In this document: positions 56,038 through 63,517 of the stretch, piece after piece | How the letters are laid out: each line of letters opens with the position of its first letter | Position numbering within the stretch: position 1 is the first letter of the stretch | DNA from: Flavobacterium pisciphilum | Lineage (GTDB): Bacteria; Bacteroidota; Bacteroidia; Flavobacteriales; Flavobacteriaceae | DNA length: 64,000 nt | Direction of reading: 5' to 3' | NCBI RefSeq assembly: GCF_020905345.1 | Contig: NZ_JAJJMO010000001.1 | Span: 4,092,001-4,156,000 of the forward strand | Notes under the pieces: generated by a model | The model's database searches: none | What the model saw: the letters and a program-made list of their open reading frames with translations, nothing else | What the model was told of the DNA's origin: nothing | Position numbers and translations under genes: made by a program

Positions 56038-56487
56038 TTAATTTACGTTAATTGGTAAATTATAAAGTACTCTAACTGATTTGTCTTTTATTTTTGCAGG
56101 ACTCCACTTAGGAGATGTTTTTAAAAGGCGAACAGCTTCGGCTCCAGTTCCGTAGCCAATATCTTTTGCAACTTCAATATTGCTTAATGATCCATTTTTT
56201 TCTATTATAAAACTGATGTATATTCTCCCTTTTATTTCTGCCTTTGGATTTTTATAATTTTCTTTGATAAAATTGTCAAATGCTTTTGAACCTCCTGGAA
56301 ATTCTGCTTTTACATCGGCACGCTCATTGTAATGGATGAAATTTTCATCATAAGAAACGGTTTTTTGTGGGGAAACCTTATCGTCAATTTTATCTACAGT
56401 AAGAATAAGGATTTCGTTTTCTTTAGTAGTTTGAGAAAAGATATTCTGCGCGAAACAAATCAAAATTAATGCTAAAAATTTTTTCAT
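56038..56487 (-). CDS. secreted TonB C-terminal-domain protein (copy 2)
   Basis: 149 aa. The signal peptide MKKFLALILICFAQNIFSQ is nearly identical to that of copy 1. A variable linker (about 20-55) is followed by the TonB-C domain: KAEFPGGSKAFDNFIKENY, KGRIYISFIIEKNGSLSNIE, GTGAEAVRLLKTSPKWSPAK. No membrane anchor is present. It starts 23 nt after the RsmI-like stop, so it is the original gene of the pair and is probably transcribed with dnaA-phosphatase-methylase. Confidence 0.85.
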   Translation of the reverse strand: MKKFLALILICFAQNIFSQTTKENEILILTVDKIDDKVSPQKTVSYDENFIHYNERADVKAEFPGGSKAFDNFIKENYKNPKAEIKGRIYISFIIEKNGSLSNIEVAKDIGYGTGAEAVRLLKTSPKWSPAKIKDKSVRVLYNLPINVN

Positions 56488-56510
56488 TATAGAATGGTTT
56501 CAAAATTGGG

Positions 56511-57233
56511 TTACATTTTGTGCAGGATAAAAATAGTTGGTCTGTTGTGAAGATCAACTTTAAGTTTCTTCCAGTCTGAAACTCGCATTGTTTTGATGAA
56601 TTCAGTTGGTAATGTAATATCTGTAGCAATACAAAGATGTGTTGCTGGATTTAAAATTTGTAGAATATCTTCGACTAGTTTATTGTTTCTATATGGAGTT
56701 TCAATAAAAAGTTGCGATTGATTTTTGTCTTGAGATAATTTTTCAAAATACTTTAATGCCGATTTTTTTTCGTCTTTATCGATAGGTAAATAGCCATTAA
56801 AAGTAAAGCTTTGTCCATTCATTCCAGATGCCATCATGGCAAGTAAGATTGAAGACGGACCAACAAGTGGTACTACCTGAATTCCTTTTTCATGTGCTAA
56901 TTTTACAATTACAGCACCTGGATCAGCAACGCCAGGGCAACCTGCTTCGCTCATTAATCCGACATTTTTACCTTCTAGCAAAGGTTTTATGAAATCTAAA
57001 TGCTCGCTATTTTCGGTGCGTTTATTTAGTGTAAAAAGGATAAGTTCAGATTGTTTTTTTTCTGGAGAAACTGCTTTTATTGACTTACGTGCTGTTTTCT
57101 CGTTTTCAACAATATAATGATCTATGAAATCAATACTTCTCTTTATTGTTTGTGGTAAGACATCCATAGGATCGCTTTCACCTAAGGTTGTCGGAATCAA
57201 ATAAAGTTTTCCTAATAAAGAAGTTGATTTCAT
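56511..57233 (-). CDS. RsmI-like SAM-dependent methyltransferase (tetrapyrrole-methylase family)
   Basis: 240 aa. The fold is that of RsmI (16S rRNA C1402 2'-O-methyltransferase): a start GKLYLIPTTLGESDPMDVLP, then LMSEAGCPGVADPGAVIVKL, PLVGPSSILLAMMASG and LFIETPYRNNKLVEDIL. It is shorter than E. coli RsmI (286 aa) and opens PTTLGE where RsmI has PTPIGN. It is therefore probably the Bacteroidota RsmI paralogue of unproved target. Its 3' end was copied into the tandem duplication described below. Confidence 0.82.
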   Translation of the reverse strand: MKSTSLLGKLYLIPTTLGESDPMDVLPQTIKRSIDFIDHYIVENEKTARKSIKAVSPEKKQSELILFTLNKRTENSEHLDFIKPLLEGKNVGLMSEAGCPGVADPGAVIVKLAHEKGIQVVPLVGPSSILLAMMASGMNGQSFTFNGYLPIDKDEKKSALKYFEKLSQDKNQSQLFIETPYRNNKLVEDILQILNPATHLCIATDITLPTEFIKTMRVSDWKKLKVDLHNRPTIFILHKM

Positions 57234-57249
57234 GTGTTTGATTTTTAAT

Positions 57250-57735
57250 TTATAAAGCCGAGTTTGGATGTTGATGTTTGGCTATTAGTTTTTTTGCAAT
57301 CACTTCAGAAACTTGGTCTAGCATTTCGTAAACCGAGTTAAATCCATTTGGTATGCCATAATAGGGGTCTGGAACATCAACATTTTCTGAAGGGAATAAT
57401 TCGTTCAGGATAAGTTGTACTTTGTCTTTTTGCTCTTGGTTTTTTGTCAATGCAATAACGTCATCGTAATTGGAATTATCCATGACGTAGATATAGTCGA
57501 AAGTATCAAAATCAGAAGTCTTGAATTGTCTTCCTTTTTGATTTGAGATATTTAATCCATTTTTTTTGGCTACTGCAATAGAGCGTTCGTCTGGAGTGCG
57601 ACCAACATACCAAGAGCCCGTTCCTGCCGAATCAACTAAAAAAATGTCTTTAGGTAATTTTGAGGCTAAAATGCCTTCGGCCAATGGTGATCTGCAAATA
57701 TTTCCCAAGCAGACCATTAGAATTTTTACGGGCAT
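57250..57735 (-). CDS. low-molecular-weight protein-tyrosine phosphatase
   Basis: 161 aa. The N-terminal P-loop CLGNICRSP (Cys9 nucleophile, Arg15) and the acid loop VPDPYYG with its general-acid Asp are intact. Such phosphatases remove phosphate from tyrosine in proteins, often controlling polysaccharide export kinases; none is nearby. The gene begins 7 nt after dnaA and ends 16 nt before the RsmI-like gene, so it is the second gene of a dnaA operon. Confidence 0.93.
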   Translation of the reverse strand: MPVKILMVCLGNICRSPLAEGILASKLPKDIFLVDSAGTGSWYVGRTPDERSIAVAKKNGLNISNQKGRQFKTSDFDTFDYIYVMDNSNYDDVIALTKNQEQKDKVQLILNELFPSENVDVPDPYYGIPNGFNSVYEMLDQVSEVIAKKLIAKHQHPNSAL

Positions 57736-57742
57736 GTTGCGT

Positions 57743-59170
57743 TTATAGCGTTAATTTTTTATTGATGTCTTCGACAAATTTTTTGAATTGTTTGTCTGTA
57801 GAAACTAAATTGTCAACAGTCTTACAAGCGTGTAATACGGTTGCGTGATCGCGATCGCCAATTTGTGAGCCAATATTTGCTAAAGATGCTTTGGTAAATT
57901 TCTTTGCAAAAAACATAGCTAATTGTCTTGCTTGAACAACGTGCCTCTTTCTAGTTTTAGATTGAAGTGTTTCGATGTCTAGCTGGAAATAATCAGATAC
58001 AATTTTTTGAATGTAATCAATAGAAATTTCTCTTTTTACATTTTTAACGAATTTTTCGACTACACTTTTAGCCAATTCGATTGTAACTTCTTTTTTGTTG
58101 AAAGAAGATTGTGCAATCAATGAAATAATTGCTCCTTCTAACTCACGTACATTTGATTTAATGTTACGTGCTACGTATTCGATAATATCTTCTGGAATTT
58201 CAACTCCATCACGATATAAGATATTTTTTAAGATAGAAATTCTTGTTTCGTAATCTGGCTGATGTAACTCGGCAGATAATCCCCATTTAAAACGTGACAA
58301 TAAACGTTGTTCAATGTCTTGCATGTCAACAGGAGCTTTGTCAGAAGTCAAAATTACCTGTTTTCCGTTTTGATGTAAATAATTAAAAATATGGAAGAAA
58401 ACGTCCTGAGTACCTGATTTTCCAGATAAAAACTGAACATCATCAATAATTAAAACATCAATTAACTGGTAAAAGTGAATGAAATCATTACGATTGTTTT
58501 TCTTTACCGAGTCAATATATTGTTGTGTGAAAATTTCGGCAGAAATATATAAAACCGTTTTTTCTGGGTATTTGTCTTTTACTTCAACACCAATTGCGTG
58601 AGCTAAGTGTGTTTTTCCTAAACCCACTCCACCAAAAATCAATAAAGGATTAAATGATGTTCCTCCTGGTTTGTTGGCAACTGCCATACCTGCAGAACGA
58701 GCTAAACGGTTTGAATCTCCTTCAAGGAAATTGTCAAAACTATAATTTGGATTTAATTGAGACTCGATTTTTAAATTACGTATTCCTGGAATTACAAAAG
58801 GATTTTTTAATTCTGGATTTAAGTTTTTAAACGGAGCGTCAACATCTTGAGGTTTCATTGGTCCTCTATTGGCACTTGGCAGCTGTTCCGTAAACGGTTG
58901 TTTGTTGCCATAAGTGTTTTCCATTTTAATTTTATAGAGTAACTTTGCATTTTTTCCCAGTTCTTTGGTAAGAGCAACTTTTAGTAATTTTACATAGTGC
59001 TCTTCTAACCATTCGTAGAAAAATTTACTTGGGACTTGAATATATAATGCGTTGTCGGTTAGTTCAACTGATTTGATTGGCTCAAACCAAGTTTTGTACG
59101 CCTGATCTTGAATGTTGTCTTTTATGAAAGACAAACAGTTTTCCCATACCGATTGTGCAGTTTTAGTCAT
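57743..59170 (-). CDS. dnaA: chromosomal replication initiator DnaA
   Basis: 475 aa. Domain I (1-80, MTKTAQSVWENCLSFIKDNI) binds DnaB-type partners. Domain II is a short linker. The AAA+ domain III has Walker A GGVGLGKT (180-187) and Walker B LIIDDVQFL (about 240-248). Domain IV carries the helix-turn-helix signature IGDRDHATVLHACKTV near the C-terminus, which recognises DnaA boxes. Followed at once by the phosphatase gene. The 186-nt upstream gap has no cluster of DnaA boxes, and dnaN is not adjacent, as is usual in Bacteroidota. Confidence 0.97.
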   Translation of the reverse strand: MTKTAQSVWENCLSFIKDNIQDQAYKTWFEPIKSVELTDNALYIQVPSKFFYEWLEEHYVKLLKVALTKELGKNAKLLYKIKMENTYGNKQPFTEQLPSANRGPMKPQDVDAPFKNLNPELKNPFVIPGIRNLKIESQLNPNYSFDNFLEGDSNRLARSAGMAVANKPGGTSFNPLLIFGGVGLGKTHLAHAIGVEVKDKYPEKTVLYISAEIFTQQYIDSVKKNNRNDFIHFYQLIDVLIIDDVQFLSGKSGTQDVFFHIFNYLHQNGKQVILTSDKAPVDMQDIEQRLLSRFKWGLSAELHQPDYETRISILKNILYRDGVEIPEDIIEYVARNIKSNVRELEGAIISLIAQSSFNKKEVTIELAKSVVEKFVKNVKREISIDYIQKIVSDYFQLDIETLQSKTRKRHVVQARQLAMFFAKKFTKASLANIGSQIGDRDHATVLHACKTVDNLVSTDKQFKKFVEDINKKLTL

Positions 59171-59356
59171 AGATTCAATTAAATTTATGTGTATTGATAA
59201 TGTTTCTCTTATAAAAACGAGGTTGGATATTTGTCATTTTTCAAGATAACAAATATGTGAACAAATTTTGTTAAAACAAAATATTTTGAATGGTAATTTT
59301 CTAAAATATTGTTGTATGGAGGGCTCAAAAAAATAATTTTTTTTAATAAATAAATA

Positions 59357-59767
59357 ATGAAAAATCATCAAACTCAAGTGCGTGTTCGCTACTCAGAAAC
59401 GGATCAAATGGGAGTCGTTTATCACGGAAATTATATTCCTTATTTTGAAATTGGTCGCGTGGAATGGCTTAGAAATAAAGGGGTTTCGTATAAAAGCATG
59501 GAAGAAAGTGGGATTGCTTTGCCGATTGTTTCTATGAATATTAATTATAAAAAATCAGCACGATATGATGAATTATTAACAGTGCATACAACATTTAAAA
59601 GTCAGACTTCTGTTAAGATAGAATTTGATTGCGCAATCTATAATGAATTAAATGAGTTATTAACAACTGCTGTCTTTATTTTGGTATTTGTATCTCTAAA
59701 AACAGGTCGTCCAACTGCTCCTCCAAACTACATTTTAGAGCTTCTTAAAAATATTGAGAATTGCTAA
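59357..59767 (+). CDS. YbgC-type acyl-CoA thioesterase (hotdog fold)
   Basis: 136 aa. The 4HBT active-site stretch VRYSETDQMGVVYHGNYIPY (about 8-27, with the catalytic Asp in ETDQMG) and EIGRVEWLRNKG are present. It hydrolyses acyl-CoA esters; in YbgC the role is linked to the Tol-Pal system, but no tol gene is here. Transcribed divergently from dnaA. Confidence 0.9.
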   Translation: MKNHQTQVRVRYSETDQMGVVYHGNYIPYFEIGRVEWLRNKGVSYKSMEESGIALPIVSMNINYKKSARYDELLTVHTTFKSQTSVKIEFDCAIYNELNELLTTAVFILVFVSLKTGRPTAPPNYILELLKNIENC

Positions 59768-59791
59768 AATTTGCCTTAAATGAGGATGGTT

Positions 59792-60424
59792 TTAGCAAGA
59801 TTTTATCTCTATTTCAAACATTGAATCAAAAATGTCGAACACCATTTCGGCATTTTTTTTGCGAATTTGAACCGTTATCTTGCCAATTGGGAGCCCTGTA
59901 ACCTCGTTTATTTCCATTTCTTGGGATATAATTTCCAGTTTTTTTTCTTTAATGACCCGCATTACTTTATTCATGTTTTTGTAATCAAATGAGATTAAAA
60001 ACTGTACATCGATTGTTTTTTCGACAATTTCACAAACTTCTAATGCCATTTGTGCTGTAGTTCGGTATGCGGCAATTAAACCTCCAACGCCTAATTTTAT
60101 TCCACCATAGATACGTACAACGACTATAAGAACGTTTGTTACACCAAAAGATTGTATTTGTCCGTAAATAGGCATTCCAGCTGTATTGCTTGGTTCTCCG
60201 TCGTCATTGGCTCTATAGCTTACAGTAGGTTCGATTCCTAATTGATAAGCGTAGCAATAGTGTACGGCACTCGGATGTTGTTTTTTTAAAGTTTCAATAA
60301 TGGGTTTAACTTCTTCTTCGGAGGTTATTGGGTAGGCGTAGCCAAAAAACTTGCTGCTCTTTTCTTTATACAAGACTTCTTCCGAAGGGGAAGCTATCGT
60401 TTGGTAAGTATCTTTGATTTCCAA
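59792..60424 (-). CDS. YigZ/IMPACT-family protein
   Basis: 210 aa. The N-terminal IMPACT domain (about 8-125) contains HPSAVHYCYAYQLG, DDGEPSNTAGMPIYGQIQ and VVVRIYGGIKLGVGGLIAAY, the family hallmarks. A C-terminal DUF1949-like part with an EF-G domain IV-like fold follows. Function is unproved; a regulatory role in translation is suspected for eukaryotic IMPACT. It is 9 nt upstream of nothing else on its strand and follows the HAD gene by 9 nt. Confidence 0.88.
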   Translation of the reverse strand: MEIKDTYQTIASPSEEVLYKEKSSKFFGYAYPITSEEEVKPIIETLKKQHPSAVHYCYAYQLGIEPTVSYRANDDGEPSNTAGMPIYGQIQSFGVTNVLIVVVRIYGGIKLGVGGLIAAYRTTAQMALEVCEIVEKTIDVQFLISFDYKNMNKVMRVIKEKKLEIISQEMEINEVTGLPIGKITVQIRKKNAEMVFDIFDSMFEIEIKSC

Positions 60425-60433
60425 GATTGTTTT

Positions 60434-61036
60434 TTAAATTATTTTTTTGTCAAATAAATCTACGACATCTTCTTTTCCTACTTGTAGGTTCCATACTTGA
60501 AGCCCTAGTTCGGCTGCAGCATTGGTGTTTTCGATTTTGTCGTCAACAAACAACGTTCGTTTTGGGGATAGCTCGTGTTTGTTTATAATGTAGTTATAGG
60601 CTTCGTGATTTGGTTTCCTCATTCCAATTTCGAATGAGAAATAGACTTTTTCAAAACATTGGTAGAAATCACTGTAAAAGGAAACGCCTGTTTTGTGTTC
60701 GAAAGTCTTGATGTGAATCGAATCGGTGTTGCTTAGTAAAAATAGCCTGTATTTTCCTGAAAGCATTTGAAGAAATTCTAATCGATATAGTGGGAAATCA
60801 AGTAAAACAGCGTTCCAAGCATTGAGGATTTCTTTTACTGAAGCATTCGGAATTTCTTTTTGAAATCCTGCTATAAATTCTTCAGGAGTAATACTGCCTG
60901 TTTCGAATTTTGTATTTAGTAGGTCTAAATTAGAGTTCCATTCTGATAGGCCAAGTTTTTTTAGTCCATCAATTGTAGCTTGTTTGTCTAGGTTGATAAA
61001 TATATCCCCAAAATCAAAAATGATAGTGTCAATCAT
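60434..61036 (-). CDS. HAD-superfamily hydrolase, YihX-like
   Basis: 200 aa. Motif I is IIFDFGDIFINLD (nucleophile Asp8; the usual second Asp of DxD is replaced by Gly, as in YihX-type phosphatases and epoxide-hydrolase-like HADs). Motif II is LLSNTDSIH, motif III FEIGMRKPNHEAY, and motif IV LFVDDKIENTNAA. Likely a sugar-phosphate phosphatase; the substrate is unknown. Its start overlaps the ribD 3' end by 8 nt, so the two are translationally linked. A flavin-pathway phosphatase role is an open possibility. Confidence 0.85.
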   Translation of the reverse strand: MIDTIIFDFGDIFINLDKQATIDGLKKLGLSEWNSNLDLLNTKFETGSITPEEFIAGFQKEIPNASVKEILNAWNAVLLDFPLYRLEFLQMLSGKYRLFLLSNTDSIHIKTFEHKTGVSFYSDFYQCFEKVYFSFEIGMRKPNHEAYNYIINKHELSPKRTLFVDDKIENTNAAAELGLQVWNLQVGKEDVVDLFDKKII

Positions 61037-62084
61037 GGTTTCTAACTTGTATTAATTCGTCTTTGCCAATGTATGTTTTTTTTGATTTTTTACCAGCAAC
61101 TTTAGGAGCTTTGGTGCCTTGTGTAAAGTAAGTATTTCCAACAAAAAAACGTCCTTCATCCCAAAGATTGGTATCGATAAAGGTTTGTAGAGTTTGTAGT
61201 CCACCTTCGATAATAATTGATTGAATTTGGTGTTTGTACAAAACTGCAAGTATTTGCTGTGCAATATTTTCTTTAAAATCAATTACTTCAAAGATAAGGT
61301 TTTCTTTTTCACTGGCAATTTTGATTTTTGTAAATACAATGGTTTTAACATCACCGTTAAAAACATGGCTGTCTTGTGGAATGCGATTGTTTTGATCTAA
61401 GACTACTCGAATCGGATTGTTTCCTGCCCAATCACGAGTATTTAATTTTGGGTTGTCATCGATAACAGTTTGTGTTCCGACTAAAATAGCTTGTTCTTCG
61501 CTTCGCCATTTGTGTACCAACTGTCTGGAATATGTATTTGTAATCCAGATCGGTTCTCTTTTGGAAACGGTATCGCTTTCTTTTTTTGGAGTTAGAAATC
61601 CATCTTTAGATGCCGCCCATTTTAAGATTATATAGGGTCTTTTCTGTTGGTGAAAAGTAAAGAAGCGTTTGTTGAGTTCGTTGCACTCTTCTTCCAAGAC
61701 TCCAATGATGACTTTTTTTCCAGCTTCAAGGAGTTTTTTAATTCCTTTGCCTGCAACTTTTTCGTTTGGATCAACTGTACCGACAACCACATTGGGAATT
61801 TCATGTGTAATGATTAAATCGCAACAAGGAGGTGTTTTTCCAAAATGGCTACAAGGCTCTAAGCTTACGTAAATAGTTGCTTTTTGGAGTAACGATTTGT
61901 CTTTTACAGAATTTATAGCATTTACTTCGGCATGAGGTTCGCCAGCTTTTTTATGCCAACCTTCTCCAATAATCGTATCGTTATAAACGATTACGCTACC
62001 AACCATTGGGTTTGGGTATGTAGTTCCTAAACCATTTTTAGCAAGTTGAATGCAGCGTTTTATGTATTTTTCATGTATATTCAC
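61029..62084 (-). CDS. ribD: bifunctional RibD: pyrimidine deaminase and reductase
   Basis: 351 aa; second and third steps of riboflavin synthesis. The N-terminal deaminase has Zn ligands His51, Cys78 and Cys87 with Glu53 (EPHAEVNAI, EPCSHFGKTPPC). The C-terminal reductase (about 148-351) has PYIILKWAASKDGFLT and IIIEGGLQTLQTFI. The start is a GTG at 62084, needed to keep the N-terminal helix HEKYIKRCIQLAKNGLG; no in-frame ATG exists before residue 27. The -7 element lies so close that the message may be almost leaderless. It overlaps the HAD gene downstream. Confidence 0.92.
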   Translation of the reverse strand: MNIHEKYIKRCIQLAKNGLGTTYPNPMVGSVIVYNDTIIGEGWHKKAGEPHAEVNAINSVKDKSLLQKATIYVSLEPCSHFGKTPPCCDLIITHEIPNVVVGTVDPNEKVAGKGIKKLLEAGKKVIIGVLEEECNELNKRFFTFHQQKRPYIILKWAASKDGFLTPKKESDTVSKREPIWITNTYSRQLVHKWRSEEQAILVGTQTVIDDNPKLNTRDWAGNNPIRVVLDQNNRIPQDSHVFNGDVKTIVFTKIKIASEKENLIFEVIDFKENIAQQILAVLYKHQIQSIIIEGGLQTLQTFIDTNLWDEGRFFVGNTYFTQGTKAPKVAGKKSKKTYIGKDELIQVRNHD

Positions 62085-62088
62085 AATA

Positions 62089-62096
62089 CAAAAGTA
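62089..62096 (-). promoter_or_regulatory. -7 element of the ribD promoter
   Basis: TACTTTTG on the minus strand matches TAnnTTTG; it ends only 4 nt before the GTG start codon. Confidence 0.45.
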
Positions 62097-62155
62097 GTTA
62101 TTTTTGAGTTTATGATTTAGTTTTGAAACTATCTAAAATTACAATAAAGTATATT

Positions 62156-62163
62156 TACTTTTG
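62156..62163 (+). promoter_or_regulatory. -7 element of the GNAT-lipoprotein promoter
   Basis: TACTTTTG matches TAnnTTTG, 27 nt before the GNAT ATG. No -33 TTG at the usual spacing. Confidence 0.45.
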
Positions 62164-62190
62164 TGTTTAAATAAGACAGAATAAGAAGAA

Positions 62191-62676
62191 ATGGAAAATT
62201 GGACTATCAGAAAAATAATTAAAGAAGATAATCTTGCTGTGGCACAATTAATAAGAGCAGTTTTTGATGAGTTGAATATTCCGAAAGTAGGAACAGCATA
62301 CGAAGATCCTTATTTAGATTTTATGTTTGAAGAATATAATAAACCTAAATCAGTTTATTATGTGGTTGAAAACAATAGTAAAATTGTTGGTTGTGCTGGA
62401 GTTGCTCCTCTAGAAAATGAAGCAGAAACAATTTGTGAATTGCAAAAGATGTACTTTTTGCCCGAAACACGTGGTTTGGGAATAGGTGCTCAAATGATGG
62501 ACAAATGTTTACAGGCGGCTAAAGAGTTTGGTTTTGAAAATTGTTATATAGAGACGATGCCTTTTATGCATGCCGCCCAAAAATTATATAAAAAATCAGG
62601 TTTTGAATATCTTGATGCGCCAATGGGTAGCACAGGTCATACTTCATGCCCAGTCTGGATGTTGAAAAAATTATAA
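62191..62676 (+). CDS. GNAT N-acetyltransferase
   Basis: 161 aa. The acetyl-CoA binding motif A is LQKMYFLPETRGLGIGAQMM (R/Q-x-x-G-x-G/A as RGLGIGAQ, about 95-110), followed by GFENCYIETMPFMHAAQKLY and the C-terminal KKSGFEYLDAPMGSTGHTSC. The substrate is unknown. It is 4 nt from the following lipoprotein gene, so the two are co-transcribed. Confidence 0.87.
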   Translation: MENWTIRKIIKEDNLAVAQLIRAVFDELNIPKVGTAYEDPYLDFMFEEYNKPKSVYYVVENNSKIVGCAGVAPLENEAETICELQKMYFLPETRGLGIGAQMMDKCLQAAKEFGFENCYIETMPFMHAAQKLYKKSGFEYLDAPMGSTGHTSCPVWMLKKL

Positions 62677-62680
62677 GCTT

Positions 62681-63490
62681 ATGAAAAAATTAATTATCGG
62701 AATTGCTTTGATTTCGATTGTATTCTCGTGTAAAGATTCGAAAGAAATAAAAACAGCTAAGGCTACTGAGGTTGTTGTTAAAGCTGTTAGTAAGGATTCT
62801 GTTAAGCAGAATGAAGTTGTTTCGGATGAAGATTTTAAAAGTGATTTTGATATTTTGTTACCTCGAAGCTATCGAAGTTATGGAGCTGAAAATCCAGCTG
62901 CTTCCTTAACTGAGAAATGGATTGATTTGTACGAACAAAATGGAGAGTATTATTTAGGGAAAGCAGATTTTAAAACGGAGAAAGGATTTGATGAGTGCTC
63001 TGGAGATTCTTTGATATCAATTATTTCTAAAAATAGAACAATTATTTTTATGGATTATCCTGGTTTGAAATTTGGGAAAATAAAGTCTTTAAAAATTGAA
63101 AAAAATAAAGTTTGGCCTAAAGAAAAAGCGACTTATTTGTTTAATAATGTTAGCTATACTTTGAGAGCTGAAGGGAAAGTTCTTTCTTCGTCAATGGTGC
63201 ATACTGATGATGATAAGCAAGAGGTTTTTAAAGAGGTTGAGAATTATAAACTTTATTTAACCACAGGAAATACTAAAGAGCAATTGCTTTTAACAGAGGA
63301 ATCGTTTAATGATACATTTGTAGTATTGCTTTTTGCAGGCGATATTGATGGTGATGGAAAATTAGATTTTGTTTTTGGCGCAAATAGGCATTATGAAGAG
63401 GAGCGAGTGATTTTGTTTCTTTCGTCAAAGGCTAAAAATGGTGAAGCAGTAAAAAAAGTTTCTGAAGTTGCAATAGGGTTTGATTGCTAA
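62681..63490 (+). CDS. hypothetical lipoprotein with calcium-loop-like motif
   Basis: 269 aa, not recognised. The N-terminus MKKLIIGIALISIVFSCKDS is a lipoprotein signal with lipid Cys17. A Lys/Val-rich linker and a soluble domain of no family I know follow. Near residue 226 the stretch LFAGDIDGDGKLDFVFGANR is an FG-GAP/dockerin-like DxDxDGxxD calcium loop, suggesting Ca binding. Probably facing the periplasm or cell surface; function unknown. Confidence 0.75.
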   Translation: MKKLIIGIALISIVFSCKDSKEIKTAKATEVVVKAVSKDSVKQNEVVSDEDFKSDFDILLPRSYRSYGAENPAASLTEKWIDLYEQNGEYYLGKADFKTEKGFDECSGDSLISIISKNRTIIFMDYPGLKFGKIKSLKIEKNKVWPKEKATYLFNNVSYTLRAEGKVLSSSMVHTDDDKQEVFKEVENYKLYLTTGNTKEQLLLTEESFNDTFVVLLFAGDIDGDGKLDFVFGANRHYEEERVILFLSSKAKNGEAVKKVSEVAIGFDC

Positions 63491-63517
63491 TCAAATCTAC
63501 TTTTAATAAAATATAAA

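Noticed and set aside
56423-56629. 68-codon minus-strand reading frame
   Set aside because: Overlaps the RsmI-like 3' end and the TonB-C start in another frame; no independent support.
59171-59356. Replication origin next to dnaA
   Set aside because: Only one loose DnaA-box-like 9-mer (TTGTTCACA on the minus strand near 59250) was found; no cluster of boxes, and dnaA is often away from oriC in Bacteroidota.
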